Of a DNA stretch of 57,305 nucleotides, positions 42,979-51,923 are shown one piece after another. Within the stretch, counting starts at the first letter, position 1, and each line of letters starts with the position of its first letter. The position numbers and the translations under genes are program-made. Below the pieces are notes generated by a model that was not told the DNA's origin, did no database searches, and saw only the letters and a list, made by a program, of their open reading frames with translations. The stretch is from Anaerolineaceae bacterium (GTDB lineage: Bacteria; Chloroflexota; Anaerolineae; Promineifilales; Promineifilaceae), in contig PABI01000131.1 of assembly GCA_002699125.1 (NCBI GenBank), positions 1 to 57,305 of the forward strand, read 5' to 3'.

Positions 42979-43803
42979 GTGAACGAGCACCCGATTGGCG
43001 TATTCGACTCCGGCGTAGGTGGCCTCTCTGTCTTGCGCCATTTACAGGCGCAGCTGCCTGTGGAGCAGTTCATTTACCTGGCAGACCAGGGGCACGTGCC
43101 CTATGGTTCCCGTTCGGCCCAGGAAATCATCCAGTTTAGCCAGGGGATCACCCAATTTTTTCTGCAATTAAATGTGAAGGCGCTGGTCGTAGCCTGTAAT
43201 ACAGCCTCGGCGGCGGCGTTGAGCCTGCTGCGAGAGCAGTTTGAGCTGCCGTTTGTAGGCATGGAACCGGCGGTGAAGCCTGCGGCCCAGCAAACGCAAA
43301 GCGGCAAAGTAGGCATCCTGGCGACCGGCGGTACCTTTGCCAGCGCGCGCTACGCGCGGTTGACGGCAGAATACGCCAAAGGCGTAACGGTGTGGGAAGA
43401 TCCGTGTGTGGGGTTGGTACCGGAGATTGAAGCGGGGCGGCTGGACAGCCTGGCCGTGCATCAAGTTTTGCGGCAGGCACTTACGCCCATGCTGGCCGCT
43501 GGCGTCGACACAATCGTTATGGGCTGTACTCATTATCCGTTTGTGCTGCCGGTGGTAGAGGGAATTGTGGGCACGGCCGTTACCATTATCGATCCCGCCC
43601 CGGCCGTAGCCCGGCAAACCGGCGTCGTCCTGCGCCAGCACAATTTGCTGGCTGATGGCTCACAGCCCGGCGGCGTGCGCTTTATCACCACCGGCGCGGC
43701 GGAGCCGTATGCCCGGCAGGTTGAGCGGTTGTTGGGCTTGAGTGGTGCAGGGGTGGAAACGGCCGTGTGGCACGGTGATCAGTTATCGGTAAACGGTAAT
43801 TAG
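42979..43803 (+). CDS. murI: Glutamate racemase
   Basis: The 274-residue protein, with a GTG start, has the MurI signatures: PIGVFDSGVGGLSVLRHL, YLADQGHVPYGSRSAQEI, the first catalytic cysteine in LVVACNTASAAAL, GILATGGTFAS and the second in IVMGCTHYPFVLP. It makes D-glutamate for peptidoglycan. This suggests that the organism has a peptidoglycan wall. The start is weakly supported by AGGA. The gene's end overlaps the left arm of the next hairpin. Confidence 0.95.
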   Translation: MNEHPIGVFDSGVGGLSVLRHLQAQLPVEQFIYLADQGHVPYGSRSAQEIIQFSQGITQFFLQLNVKALVVACNTASAAALSLLREQFELPFVGMEPAVKPAAQQTQSGKVGILATGGTFASARYARLTAEYAKGVTVWEDPCVGLVPEIEAGRLDSLAVHQVLRQALTPMLAAGVDTIVMGCTHYPFVLPVVEGIVGTAVTIIDPAPAVARQTGVVLRQHNLLADGSQPGGVRFITTGAAEPYARQVERLLGLSGAGVETAVWHGDQLSVNGN

Positions 43804-43848
43804 TAAACCGCTTTACCGACCACCGCTCACGGATAACCGATTAACGAA
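43785..43848. repeat. Word-repeat hairpin after murI
   Basis: GTTATCGGTAAACGGTAATT and AGTAAACC on the left and CACGGATAACCGATTAAC on the right pair imperfectly. The element starts inside the last murI codons and precedes the next gene by about 40 bases. Confidence 0.6.
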
Positions 43849-43886
43849 TTCTGTTTCAAACGGCATTTTTTCGTATAATCTCCCCT

Positions 43887-44312
43887 GTGAGACGACGAAA
43901 TCCCGACCGCTGGCGAGCAATTGTAGGACGCTTGGGGCGCGAAATGACCATCTGGTTGGCCACCGTGCGCTTTGACGGCCGTCCCCACCTGGTTCCCGTC
44001 TGGTACATCTGGCTGGATGGCAAAATCTACTTTGCCACCGGCAGCGACACCCAAAAGTTCACCAATATGTATCGCAATCAATCTGTCTCTTTGTCACTGC
44101 CTGATACAGACAGTGTGGTCATTATTGAGGGGGAAGCCCATGTTGCTGACCGCGGTACAGTAGACGTGCTGGCCGATTATTTTTATCATAAATATGAATG
44201 GGATTTCCGTTACGATGACAGCACTACCTGGCGGCTCATTGAAGTGACACCGTTCAAAATTTTGGTCTGGGGGGATGGGTATGATGAGATGGAAGGCATT
44301 CGGGTGCTTTAG
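43887..44312 (+). CDS. Pyridoxamine 5'-phosphate oxidase-like split-barrel flavoprotein
   Basis: The 141-residue protein starts at GTG and fits the PNPOx-like split barrel: MTIWLATVRFDGRPHLVPVW, YIWLDGKIYFATGSDTQKFT, NMYRNQSVSLSLPDTDSVVI and IEGEAHVAD. Members bind FMN or F420 at the dimer interface and reduce various substrates; the short length fits the single-barrel PPOX-class proteins. True PdxH function is unlikely. The ending LIEVTPFKILVWGDGYDEM is typical. No operon partner; clpC follows after 139 bases. Confidence 0.82.
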   Translation: MRRRNPDRWRAIVGRLGREMTIWLATVRFDGRPHLVPVWYIWLDGKIYFATGSDTQKFTNMYRNQSVSLSLPDTDSVVIIEGEAHVADRGTVDVLADYFYHKYEWDFRYDDSTTWRLIEVTPFKILVWGDGYDEMEGIRVL

Positions 44313-44451
44313 AAAGTGTTAACAATTGGGTGCTGTATTCTTACGAGAATCCAATTTTTAGCGGGTACAGTAACGGCCGTAATTTGCCGCAGTGTGTTTC
44401 GCAGATGAAACCGATAAGATTTGTGGCTTAACAAAAAACAAGGAAATAAAC

Positions 44452-46929
44452 ATGCGATTTGACAGATTTACGGAACGTGCCCAGGATGCGGCCGCCAGAG
44501 CGTATGAACTGACCCAGGAATACGGCCATACCCAGGTCGATACCGAACACCTTTTCCTGGCGCTCATGCGGCAAGAAGATGGCGCCGTTCCTCAACTGCT
44601 TGATCAACTGAAGATCGACGTTGCGGCCATTCAGCAGCGTTTGGAAGAAGAATTACGTAACAGCCCCAAAGTGTCTGTGTATGGCGGCGGGGTGGGGCAA
44701 ATTTTCTACACGCCTCGCATTCGCACCGTACTGGAGCTGGCGCAGGGCGAAGCCAATCGGCTCAAAGATGAATTTATCTCCACCGAGCATTTGTTCCTGG
44801 CAATTTTAAGCGAGCGCAACACGCCCTCGGCCCGCATTTTGCAGGAGTTTGGCGTGACGCGTGAGCGGGTGCTCAATAGCATTCAAGAACTGCGCGGTGG
44901 TGCGCGGGTGACCGACCGGCAGGCGGAAAGCCGCTACCGTACCCTGGACAAATACAGCCGTGACCTTACTCAGCTGGCTCGTGAAGGCAAGCTGGACCCC
45001 GTCATTGGGCGGGATGATGAGATCATGCGCGTGGTGCAGGTGCTCAGCCGTCGTACCAAAAACAACCCCGTGCTCATCGGTGAGGCTGGCGTGGGTAAAA
45101 CGGCCATCGTGGAGGGACTGGCGCAAAAGATCAACAAAAATGACGTGCCGGAAAACCTGCTCAACAAAAAGGTTGTGTCGCTCGATTTGGGTGCCATGAT
45201 TGCCGGCAGCCGCTTCCGCGGTGAGTTTGAAGAGCGCCTGAAAGCGTCAATGGAAGAAATTCAGCGGGCGCAGGGCGAAATCATTCTCTTTATTGATGAG
45301 CTGCACACCGTTGTCGGTGCCGGTTCAGCCCAAGGGGCGATGGACGCCAGCAACATGCTCAAACCCGCGCTGGCCCGAGGCGAACTGCAATGTGTTGGGG
45401 CCACCACGCTGGATGAGTATCGGCAATACATTGAAAAGGACAGCGCGCTGGAGCGTCGTTTTGCGCCGGTGTTTGTCGATGAACCGTCGGTAGACGATAC
45501 GATTGACATGCTGCGTGGTCTGCGCGGACGCTATGAGCAGCATCATAAGATTACCTATTCAGATGACGCCCTGGTGGCGGCTGTAAAGTTGTCCCAGCGG
45601 TACGTGATGGACCGCCGGTTGCCCGACAAGGCGATTGATTTAATGGATGAGGCTGCTGCTAAACTGCGTGTCGCTTTGCATACGCTGCCTGCCGACCTGA
45701 AAGAACTCAAAATTGAAGTTGATAAGCTGACGGCCGAAGAGGAAGAGGCCCACACCGTGCGTGACTACGAACGGGCCGCCACGGTCCGAGCCGAACGGCT
45801 GCGCCTGGAAGGCGAGTTTGCTGCTGCCCGCGAAAAGTGGCAGTCAGAAAATGAGCTGGACGAGATTGTAACCGAAGAAGATATTGCCGGTGTGGTGGCT
45901 TCGTGGACGGGCATTCCGGTAACGCAAATGATGGAAACGGAAGCCGAGAAGCTGCTGCAAATGGAAGAGCGGCTGCACGAGCGCATTGTGGGGCAGGACA
46001 AAGCCATTGTGGCTCTGTCTGACGCTATCCGCCGCAGCCGGTCTGGCCTGAGCGACCCGCGCCGTCCGATTGGCTCGTTTATCTTCCTGGGCAGCTCTGG
46101 CGTCGGTAAAACGGAGCTGGCCAAAGCATTGGCTGAGTTCCTTTTTGATGATGAAGATGCCCTGATTCGTGTAGACATGAGCGAATACCGCGAGCAGCAC
46201 ACGGTCAGCCGCCTGTTTGGTGCGCCTCCGGGGTACGTTGGCTACGATCAGGGTGGCCAATTAACGGAACAGGTGCGCAGACGGCCGTATTCCCTTGTGC
46301 TCTTCGACGAAATTGAGAAAGCCCATCCCGATGTGTGGAATGCGTTGTTGCAACTGCTGGACGACGGCCGTTTAACTGATGGTCAGGGCCGGTTGGTCAA
46401 CTTCCGCAATACCGTCATTGTGATGACCAGTAACGTAGGCACCTCTTTTGTAAAAAGCTCCGGCGCGCTGGGCTTTGCCGGTATGCGCGACTCTGACGAA
46501 GCTACCGAGCACAAGCGGATTGAAGACGCACTGAAGAAAACCTTCCGGCCGGAGTTTATCAACCGGATTGACGAAATCATCATCTTTGAGCCGCTGAGCG
46601 AAGAGCACGTGGTCGAGATTGTGACGTTGCAAATGAAAGAGGTGCAGGAGCGCCTGTCGGAGCAGGGTGGTCTCTCCATTATCCTCACGGAAGCGGCCCA
46701 GCGCTGGCTGGCCAGGCAGGGTTTTGATGAAGATTTTGGTGCCCGGCCGCTGCGTCGCGCCTTGCAGCGCTTTGTAGAAAGCCCGCTGTCGGTTAAGCTG
46801 CTGAGGGGTGAATTTGCTTCCGGCGACATTGTGCATATCGATGAAGTAGATGATATGCTGGTATTCCAGAAAGCGGAAGACGCCACGGTAGAAGTACCGC
46901 AAACGGTGGAAGAATCGCTGGATGCGTAA
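44452..46929 (+). CDS. clpC: ClpC-type AAA+ chaperone ATPase
   Basis: From ATG 44452 (AAGGAAA upstream) the protein has 825 residues. It has two Clp N-repeats (DTEHLFLALMRQEDGAVPQL, STEHLFLAILSERNTPSARI), a first AAA domain (IGEAGVGKTAIVEGLAQKI, IILFIDELHTVVGAGSAQGA), a middle domain with a UVR motif (EEEEAHTVRDYERAATVRAE), and a second AAA domain (FLGSSGVGKTELAKALAEFL, SEYREQHTVSRLFGAPPGYV). Together with ClpP it unfolds and degrades proteins. The UVR motif and N domain mark ClpC rather than ClpB or ClpA. CtsR and McsAB, its partners in Firmicutes, are not next to it. An ACGGCCGT-bearing promoter region precedes. Confidence 0.96.
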   Translation: MRFDRFTERAQDAAARAYELTQEYGHTQVDTEHLFLALMRQEDGAVPQLLDQLKIDVAAIQQRLEEELRNSPKVSVYGGGVGQIFYTPRIRTVLELAQGEANRLKDEFISTEHLFLAILSERNTPSARILQEFGVTRERVLNSIQELRGGARVTDRQAESRYRTLDKYSRDLTQLAREGKLDPVIGRDDEIMRVVQVLSRRTKNNPVLIGEAGVGKTAIVEGLAQKINKNDVPENLLNKKVVSLDLGAMIAGSRFRGEFEERLKASMEEIQRAQGEIILFIDELHTVVGAGSAQGAMDASNMLKPALARGELQCVGATTLDEYRQYIEKDSALERRFAPVFVDEPSVDDTIDMLRGLRGRYEQHHKITYSDDALVAAVKLSQRYVMDRRLPDKAIDLMDEAAAKLRVALHTLPADLKELKIEVDKLTAEEEEAHTVRDYERAATVRAERLRLEGEFAAAREKWQSENELDEIVTEEDIAGVVASWTGIPVTQMMETEAEKLLQMEERLHERIVGQDKAIVALSDAIRRSRSGLSDPRRPIGSFIFLGSSGVGKTELAKALAEFLFDDEDALIRVDMSEYREQHTVSRLFGAPPGYVGYDQGGQLTEQVRRRPYSLVLFDEIEKAHPDVWNALLQLLDDGRLTDGQGRLVNFRNTVIVMTSNVGTSFVKSSGALGFAGMRDSDEATEHKRIEDALKKTFRPEFINRIDEIIIFEPLSEEHVVEIVTLQMKEVQERLSEQGGLSIILTEAAQRWLARQGFDEDFGARPLRRALQRFVESPLSVKLLRGEFASGDIVHIDEVDDMLVFQKAEDATVEVPQTVEESLDA

Positions 46930-46951
46930 GTACGGTTAGTAAAAAGTTAAA

Positions 46952-46985
46952 CGCCCTCTCCAATAATTTGGGGAGGGCGTTTTTT
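46952..46985 (+). terminator. Intrinsic terminator of clpC
   Basis: CGCCCTCTCC pairs with GGGGAGGGCG (one mismatch/wobble) around an 8-base loop, followed by TTTTTT. It may also serve the convergent ANTAR gene, which ends at 46996. Confidence 0.88.
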
Positions 46986-46995
46986 GATCGTAGAG

Positions 46996-47556
46996 TTAGC
47001 TAGGTTTTTGTTTGAGGATGGCGGTGGCGACGGCACGCAGGCTAATACGGCCGTTCCGCGCCTGCTGCTGCAATGTTCGGTATGCTTCTTCTTCGCTCAA
47101 GCCGGTGGCCATGAGGCGGGCTTTGGCTTTGTCCAGCAGCTTGCGGGTTTCCAGGGCGTCGGCCAGCTTGTCGGCCTCTTCTTTAAGCGCCTGGCTGTCA
47201 AGAAACCGCTTATAAGCCACGGTGATCGCCGCCGAAAGTTCCTCCGGCTTGACAGGTTTGATGAGGTAGCCATGAATTGGCAGGTCGGTGGCTTTGTCGA
47301 TGAGGTCTTGCTCGCTGAAGGCGGTGAGCAGCAGGATGGGCATCGGCTGGGTGCGGGCCAGCGTCTTGGCTGCCTGCAAGCCGTCGGTGAACGGCATTTT
47401 GATGTCCAAAATGGCCAGGTCGGGGCGGTGGCGGCGGGCCATTTCTAATGCTTCACGGCCGTTTGTGGCCGCCAGCACCTCATGCCCCAGCTCTTGCAAG
47501 ATGGATTTCAGGCCCATGCGGATGATCGACTCGTCGTCGGCAATTAAAATGCGCAT
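46996..47556 (-). CDS. ANTAR-domain response regulator
   Basis: From ATG 47556 the protein has 186 residues. Residues 1-120 are a receiver domain (MRILIADDESIIRMGLKSIL, phospho-Asp in DLAILDIKMPFTDG, Thr in PILLLTAFSE, Lys in GYLIKPVKPEEL). A coiled coil follows (LKEEADKLADALETRKLLDK), then an ANTAR RNA-binding domain (DKAKARLMATGLSEEEAYRT, LQQQARNGRISLRAVATAI). ANTAR proteins bind tandem RNA stem-loops in leaders and prevent termination. It follows the kinase gene after 141 bases on the same strand and stands beside glnN and amt, whose leaders hold terminators. The long start at 47628 is unlikely. Confidence 0.93.
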   Translation of the reverse strand: MRILIADDESIIRMGLKSILQELGHEVLAATNGREALEMARRHRPDLAILDIKMPFTDGLQAAKTLARTQPMPILLLTAFSEQDLIDKATDLPIHGYLIKPVKPEELSAAITVAYKRFLDSQALKEEADKLADALETRKLLDKAKARLMATGLSEEEAYRTLQQQARNGRISLRAVATAILKQKPS

Positions 47557-47697
47557 GAGCGGGATTGTAGTTTGCAAGTATGCAACTGTGCAAGTGCGAA
47601 GTTTGGAATTTTTATGACGAAGGGACAAAGAAACGAAGCAACAAAGGGCTAATTAATCTTGGTTCCTTCCTGCTTTTGTTCCTTTGTATAAAATTTT

Positions 47698-49335
47698 CTA
47701 CCCAATTTCCTGCTCAATGGTACGGGGGAGGCGGAGGCTGATTTCGGTGCCGCCGTTTGGGGGACGGTTGAATTTGAGACGGCCGTTTAAATCTTCCTGC
47801 ACCAATGTTTCCACAATTTCCAAACCCAGTCCCGGCTTCAGGTCAGCCGGCAAACCGCTGCCATTGTCGCGCACGATGATGATGATTTCATCGGGAGAGC
47901 GGCCTAATGAGATGTCGATCTGGCCATCGGCGGAGCGGTCGGCAAAGGCGTGTTCCAGGCTGTTTTGCACCAGTTCGTTGACCACCAGGGCAATGGCCGT
48001 GGCCGGTTTGCTGGGCAGGGTAATGGCATCGCCAAACACACGGATGGTGAGCGATTGGCTGGGGTGAGTCATGGTTTCGGCCGTGGCGCGGCTGATTCGT
48101 TCCAGCACGTCCTTCACGTCCACCAGGCGGAACCCTTTTTCCGACAAAATCTCATGCACGGCGGCAATACTGCGGATGCGGTGAATGTTGGTTTGCAGCA
48201 CTTCGCGCGGGTCTAATCGGTCAGCATCGGCCATTTGGAGCTGCATGAGCATGGCCACGGTTTGTAGATTGTTTTTGATGCGGTGGTGCATTTCGCGGAC
48301 GACGGCCGTATTGGTCACCAACCGCGCATTCTCAATGGCCAGCGCCGTCTGGTTGGCCAGCGTGGCAAATAACGTTTGCTGTTCCTCGCTGAACTGGCGC
48401 TGTTCTGTTGTGTAGCAGTTGAAGACGCCAATCACCCTGTCGCGCACGCTGAGCGGTACAGAAAGCAGCGAGACCAATCCTTCTTTTCGGGCCAGTTCTT
48501 TGCCTTTGTATCGTTTGTCGGTTTGCACGTTGGCAATGTAAAGTGGCTGCCCGGTATGCAGCACCGTGCCGATGACGCTGTCGGTGGCATCAGCCGGCAG
48601 CGGTGGGCGGTGTTGGTAGGGGGTCTGGTCGCGCCGGGCGGAGCGAAGTTCCAGGTGGGTGCCGGTTTCGTTGAGGAGGAAGATGGCGCAAACGGCCGTA
48701 TCCATCATCTTCGCCGCCATTTCCGTCACCACATCCAGAATGTCATCCAAATACTGCGGCGACGTAACAACTTCGCTCACCTGCGCCAGGGCGCGCATCT
48801 CCTCGATTTGGCGGGTTTGCTTGTCATAAAGTTGGGCTTTAGCCAGCGTTCCGGCGGCCATGTCGCCAATCAGCGACAGCAAGGCCACTTCGTTCTCGCT
48901 AAAATCATGCGGCGTGCGCGTTTGCACATTCAGCGCGCCAATTACATCAACATCGATTACCAGCGGCACGGCCAGCAGCGAGGCGAACGGCGTTTCTTCC
49001 GCCTCATCGACCCACTTAAAATGCGGGTCAAGCTGGGCATCGCGGGCAAAGACGGGTTGATTGCTTTGCACGGCATACCCTGTCATGCCTTCGCCCATTT
49101 CCAGCGTGGCCCGGCCCAGAGCACGGTTGGCCAGCCCGGTGCTGGCCCGCAGCCGCAGCGTGCTGCCGTCCGGGTCCAGCAGATAAATGGTGCAGGAATC
49201 GACGTGCATCACCTCGGTGGTTTTGCGCACGATGAGGTCCAGGGTGGTGTCTAAATCCCAGGCGGTGCTGAGGGCGCGGGCAATTTCCCGCAGAGCGCTC
49301 AATGCCTGGGGACGGGTGGAGTGGGTGTTGAACAT
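47698..49335 (-). CDS. GAF-GAF sensor histidine kinase of HisKA_2 type
   Basis: The 545-residue soluble protein has two GAF domains (about 25-165: MHVDSCTIYLLDPDGSTLRL, ASLLAVPLVIDVDVIGALNV; about 195-335: AVCAIFLLNETGTHLELRSA, GLVSLLSVPLSVRDRVIGVF). Next come HisKA_2 with the phospho-accepting histidine in VREMHHRIKNNLQTVAMLMQ, and HATPase (VVNELVQNSLEHAFADR, IIVRDNGSGLPADLKPG, GLGLEIVETLV). HisKA_2 kinases are the usual partners of ANTAR regulators, as in EutW/EutV. There are no transmembrane segments, so a cytoplasmic small ligand (perhaps a nitrogen signal) is likely. It is transcribed with the ANTAR gene. Confidence 0.93.
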   Translation of the reverse strand: MFNTHSTRPQALSALREIARALSTAWDLDTTLDLIVRKTTEVMHVDSCTIYLLDPDGSTLRLRASTGLANRALGRATLEMGEGMTGYAVQSNQPVFARDAQLDPHFKWVDEAEETPFASLLAVPLVIDVDVIGALNVQTRTPHDFSENEVALLSLIGDMAAGTLAKAQLYDKQTRQIEEMRALAQVSEVVTSPQYLDDILDVVTEMAAKMMDTAVCAIFLLNETGTHLELRSARRDQTPYQHRPPLPADATDSVIGTVLHTGQPLYIANVQTDKRYKGKELARKEGLVSLLSVPLSVRDRVIGVFNCYTTEQRQFSEEQQTLFATLANQTALAIENARLVTNTAVVREMHHRIKNNLQTVAMLMQLQMADADRLDPREVLQTNIHRIRSIAAVHEILSEKGFRLVDVKDVLERISRATAETMTHPSQSLTIRVFGDAITLPSKPATAIALVVNELVQNSLEHAFADRSADGQIDISLGRSPDEIIIIVRDNGSGLPADLKPGLGLEIVETLVQEDLNGRLKFNRPPNGGTEISLRLPRTIEQEIG

Positions 49336-49371
49336 GGAAGGATTATATCAGGTGGAGGAGTAGGGAGGAGT

Positions 49372-49440
49372 GATAAGTGAAAAGTAAAAAGTGAAAAGTA
49401 GGCTGACTCACTTTTCACTTTTTACTCAATCACTTTTTAC
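49372..49440. repeat. Word-repeat hairpin between glnN and the kinase gene
   Basis: GTGAAAAGTAAAAAGTGAAA then AGTAGG on the left pairs with ACTCACTTTTCACTTTTTAC then TCAATCACTTTTTAC on the right. It is 36 bases from the kinase start and 4 from the glnN stop, and may terminate glnN transcription. Confidence 0.65.
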
Positions 49441-49444
49441 TGCT

Positions 49445-51625
49445 CTATTTGATGAACAACATTTCCTGGTAGGACGGCAGCGGCCATAAATCGTCGGCGA
49501 CGATGGTTTCCAGCGTGTCGGCGTATTCACGGACCACGTTCATGGCCGGAATGAGCTTCTTCAGGGCGTGTTCGGCTTCTTCGAAGACGCTGCCGCCTTC
49601 ATGGGCCAGAGCCATGTCCAGTTCGACCGTGCTGTCTTGCAGGCAGCGCACCAGCTCGGTGACGCGATCTAGCGTGTTGGTATCGAAGGAATAGCCGACG
49701 GCCTTGAGGTTGGCGCAGGTGGTGGCCAGTTCGCTTTGGTAGCGGATGGCGGCGGGGAAGATCATCGTTTTGGCGATCTTGGCCGTCAGTTTGGCCTCTA
49801 CGGCGATGGCCATGGCATACTGTTCCAGCTTCACCTCAACGCGGCTTTCTACTTCGCGCGGCGAGAGGACATTATACTTTTTGAACAGTTCCACGGCCGC
49901 TTCACTGCCAAATTCAGGAATGGCTTCAACAGAGGTGCGCAAGTTAGGCAATCCGCGTGCTTCGGCCTCTTTGTGCCATGCTTCGGAATAGCCGTCACCG
50001 TTGAAGATGATACGGCCGTGTTCCACCATAATCTCCTGCAGCAATTTCTGAATCGCGTCGTCCAGCTTGCCGGCGTCGCCGGCTGTGTCCGCTTCCAGGC
50101 GAGTGGCAATGGCGTCGATGGATTCGGCCACGATGGTGTTCAAAGCCATCAACGGCGTGGCGATCGATTGGCTGGAGCCAACAGCACGGAACTCAAACTT
50201 GTTGCCAGTGAAGGCAAACGGGCTGGTGCGGTTGCGGTCGCCGGAATGCAGGGGCAGCGGCGGCAGCGTATCCACGCCAATGTTGAGCGTACTCTTGGCT
50301 TTGGAGCTCTTGGCACCACCGGTCTTGATTTGTTCAAATACTTCCGTCAGCTGGTCGCCCAGGAAAATGGAGATGATGGCCGGGGGTGCTTCATTGGCCC
50401 CCAGGCGATGATCGTTGCCCGCGTGGGCAATAACAGAACGCAGCAGCGGTGCATATTTATCTACCGCACGAATGACCGCGGCGCAGAAGACGAGGAAGCG
50501 GGCGTTCTCATGAGGGGTATCGCCTGGTTCAAGCAGGTTGCCCAATGAGGCACTGCCAAAGGAGAAGTTGACGTGCTTGCCAGAGCCGTTGACGCCGGCA
50601 AATGGCTTCTCATGGGTAATACACACCATGCCATATTTTTCAGCAACACGCTTTAGCATGATCATCAGCAGCTGCTGATGATCGGTGGCCACATTAGCGT
50701 TCTCAAAGACGGGGGCCACTTCATACTGACCAGGGGCTACTTCATTGTGGCGGGTTTTTACGGGCACGCCTAATTTATACAGTTCACGCTCGGTTTCCAT
50801 CATGCAGGCCAGCACACGCTCGGGAATGGCACCAAAATAATGGTCGTCAAATTCCTGGCCTTTGGCCGGAGCAGCGCCAAACAGGGTGCGCCCGGCGGTC
50901 ATCAGGTCGGGGCGGGCCAGGAAGAAGTTGCGGTCGATGAGGAAATATTCTTGCTCAGGGCCGGCGGTGGAGGTGACCAGGCTGCCATCGGTGTCGCCAA
51001 ACAGCTTGAGAATACGCTGTGCCTGTGTGTTAAGGGCCTTCATGGCCCGCAGCAGCGGCGTCTTTTTGTCCAACGCCTCGCCGGTCCAGGAGACGAAGGC
51101 GGTGGGAATGCACAGCGTTGTGCCGTTGGGGTTTTCCAGAATGTAGGCCAGGCTGGTAACGTCCCAGGCGGTGTAACCCCGTGCTTCAAACGTGGGGCGA
51201 ATGCCGCCGGTGGGGAAGCTGGAACCGTCTGGTTCGCCCTGGATGAGCTGCTCGCCGCTAAATTCGGCAATGGCTAGGCCGTCACCGTTGGGCGAGAGGA
51301 AGCTGTCGTGCTTTTCGGCGGTGAGGCCGGTGAGTGGGTAGAAGACATGGGCGTAATGGGTTGCCCCTTTTTCGATGGCCCAATCCTTCATGGCAGAGGC
51401 AACAACATCGGCGGTGGACGTGTCCAGCGGCGCACCTTTCTGGATGGTGGCCATGATTGATTTATAGACAGGTTTGGGCAGCCGTTGTTTCATAACGGCC
51501 GTACTGAACACGTTCGAGGCAAACAATTCCTTGGTTGGCGTCTCGGCGAAGTTCAATGGTTCTGAAATAGGCTTATAATTAATAACTGCTGAAATAGCAT
51601 CTAGTCTGGCTTTGTTTCCACTCAT
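49445..51625 (-). CDS. glnN: Glutamine synthetase type III
   Basis: With ATG 51625 (GAGGAG upstream) the protein has 726 residues, the large GSIII size (types I and II are about 350-470). Signatures: FYPLTGLTAEKHDSFLSPNG, GEQLIQGEPDGSSFPTGGIR, TSTAGPEQEYFLIDRNFFLA, TRHNEVAPGQYEVAPVFENA, ITHEKPFAGVNGSGKHVNFS and GANEAPPAIISIFLGDQL. The metal-binding glutamates and ATP-site motifs NGSGKH are intact. It makes glutamine from glutamate and ammonia. A promoter and a terminator-like attenuator stand upstream. With Amt and GltB it forms the ammonium uptake and GS-GOGAT route. Confidence 0.96.
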   Translation of the reverse strand: MSGNKARLDAISAVINYKPISEPLNFAETPTKELFASNVFSTAVMKQRLPKPVYKSIMATIQKGAPLDTSTADVVASAMKDWAIEKGATHYAHVFYPLTGLTAEKHDSFLSPNGDGLAIAEFSGEQLIQGEPDGSSFPTGGIRPTFEARGYTAWDVTSLAYILENPNGTTLCIPTAFVSWTGEALDKKTPLLRAMKALNTQAQRILKLFGDTDGSLVTSTAGPEQEYFLIDRNFFLARPDLMTAGRTLFGAAPAKGQEFDDHYFGAIPERVLACMMETERELYKLGVPVKTRHNEVAPGQYEVAPVFENANVATDHQQLLMIMLKRVAEKYGMVCITHEKPFAGVNGSGKHVNFSFGSASLGNLLEPGDTPHENARFLVFCAAVIRAVDKYAPLLRSVIAHAGNDHRLGANEAPPAIISIFLGDQLTEVFEQIKTGGAKSSKAKSTLNIGVDTLPPLPLHSGDRNRTSPFAFTGNKFEFRAVGSSQSIATPLMALNTIVAESIDAIATRLEADTAGDAGKLDDAIQKLLQEIMVEHGRIIFNGDGYSEAWHKEAEARGLPNLRTSVEAIPEFGSEAAVELFKKYNVLSPREVESRVEVKLEQYAMAIAVEAKLTAKIAKTMIFPAAIRYQSELATTCANLKAVGYSFDTNTLDRVTELVRCLQDSTVELDMALAHEGGSVFEEAEHALKKLIPAMNVVREYADTLETIVADDLWPLPSYQEMLFIK

Positions 51626-51660
51626 ATTGTTTCTCCTCAATAAATTGGATACTTAACTCA

Positions 51661-51716
51661 ACCTCCCGCAGGCTTCTTAAAAATAGTTTGCCGGGGCAGG
51701 AACCTGCGGGAGGTTA
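51661..51716. repeat. Hairpin in the glnN leader, between attenuator and start
   Basis: ACCTCCCGCAGG (51661-51672) pairs with CCTGCGGGAGGT (51703-51714). It is encoded in the glnN leader between the attenuator and the ribosome binding site. Similar in make-up to the other intergenic palindromes here. Confidence 0.7.
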
Positions 51717-51729
51717 GGCACCTGCCAAC

Positions 51730-51787
51730 AAAAAAGACGCCTACGCGCAGAAGACCTGAAGGGTTTTCTGGCGAGGCGTCTTGGCCT
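51730..51787 (-). promoter_or_regulatory. Candidate attenuator (terminator/antiterminator) in the glnN leader
   Basis: On the minus strand, GACGCCT pairs with AGGCGTC, enclosing CAGAA/TTCTG and ACC/GGT pairs, and TTTTTT follows (51735-51730): a good intrinsic terminator inside the 5' leader. Just before it, AGGC-CAAGAC-GCCT (51787-51774) can form a small stem with a six-base loop that uses part of the terminator's left arm, so the two are exclusive. The amt leader has the same arrangement. Confidence 0.75.
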
Positions 51788-51816
51788 TTACAATATATTT
51801 TTGCTATAGGCTGGCT

Positions 51817-51845
51817 ATTCTAGCGAGATGAACAAGGTTCGTCAA
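51817..51845 (-). promoter_or_regulatory. glnN promoter
   Basis: TTGACG (51845-51840), a 17-base spacer and TAGAAT (51822-51817) on the minus strand. Transcription would begin near 51810, about 24 bases before the attenuator block, leaving a leader of about 185 bases. Confidence 0.75.
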
Positions 51846-51923
51846 ATAGTAGTTTGTAGCAAAACGGCCGTCTCCCATTTGTGCAAACTGTCTAAATGAC
51901 CACGGTTTTTTTAAGTGTGAGGC

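Noticed and set aside
43785..43848. CRISPR-like repeats (GGTAAT words at 42889 and 43785)
   Set aside because: Units are short, variable and arranged as hairpin arms, with no regular spacers and no cas genes.
51730..51787. Glutamine (glnA-type) riboswitch before glnN
   Set aside because: The conserved glnA RNA core is not present; the shared block with amt and the T run fit an attenuator better.
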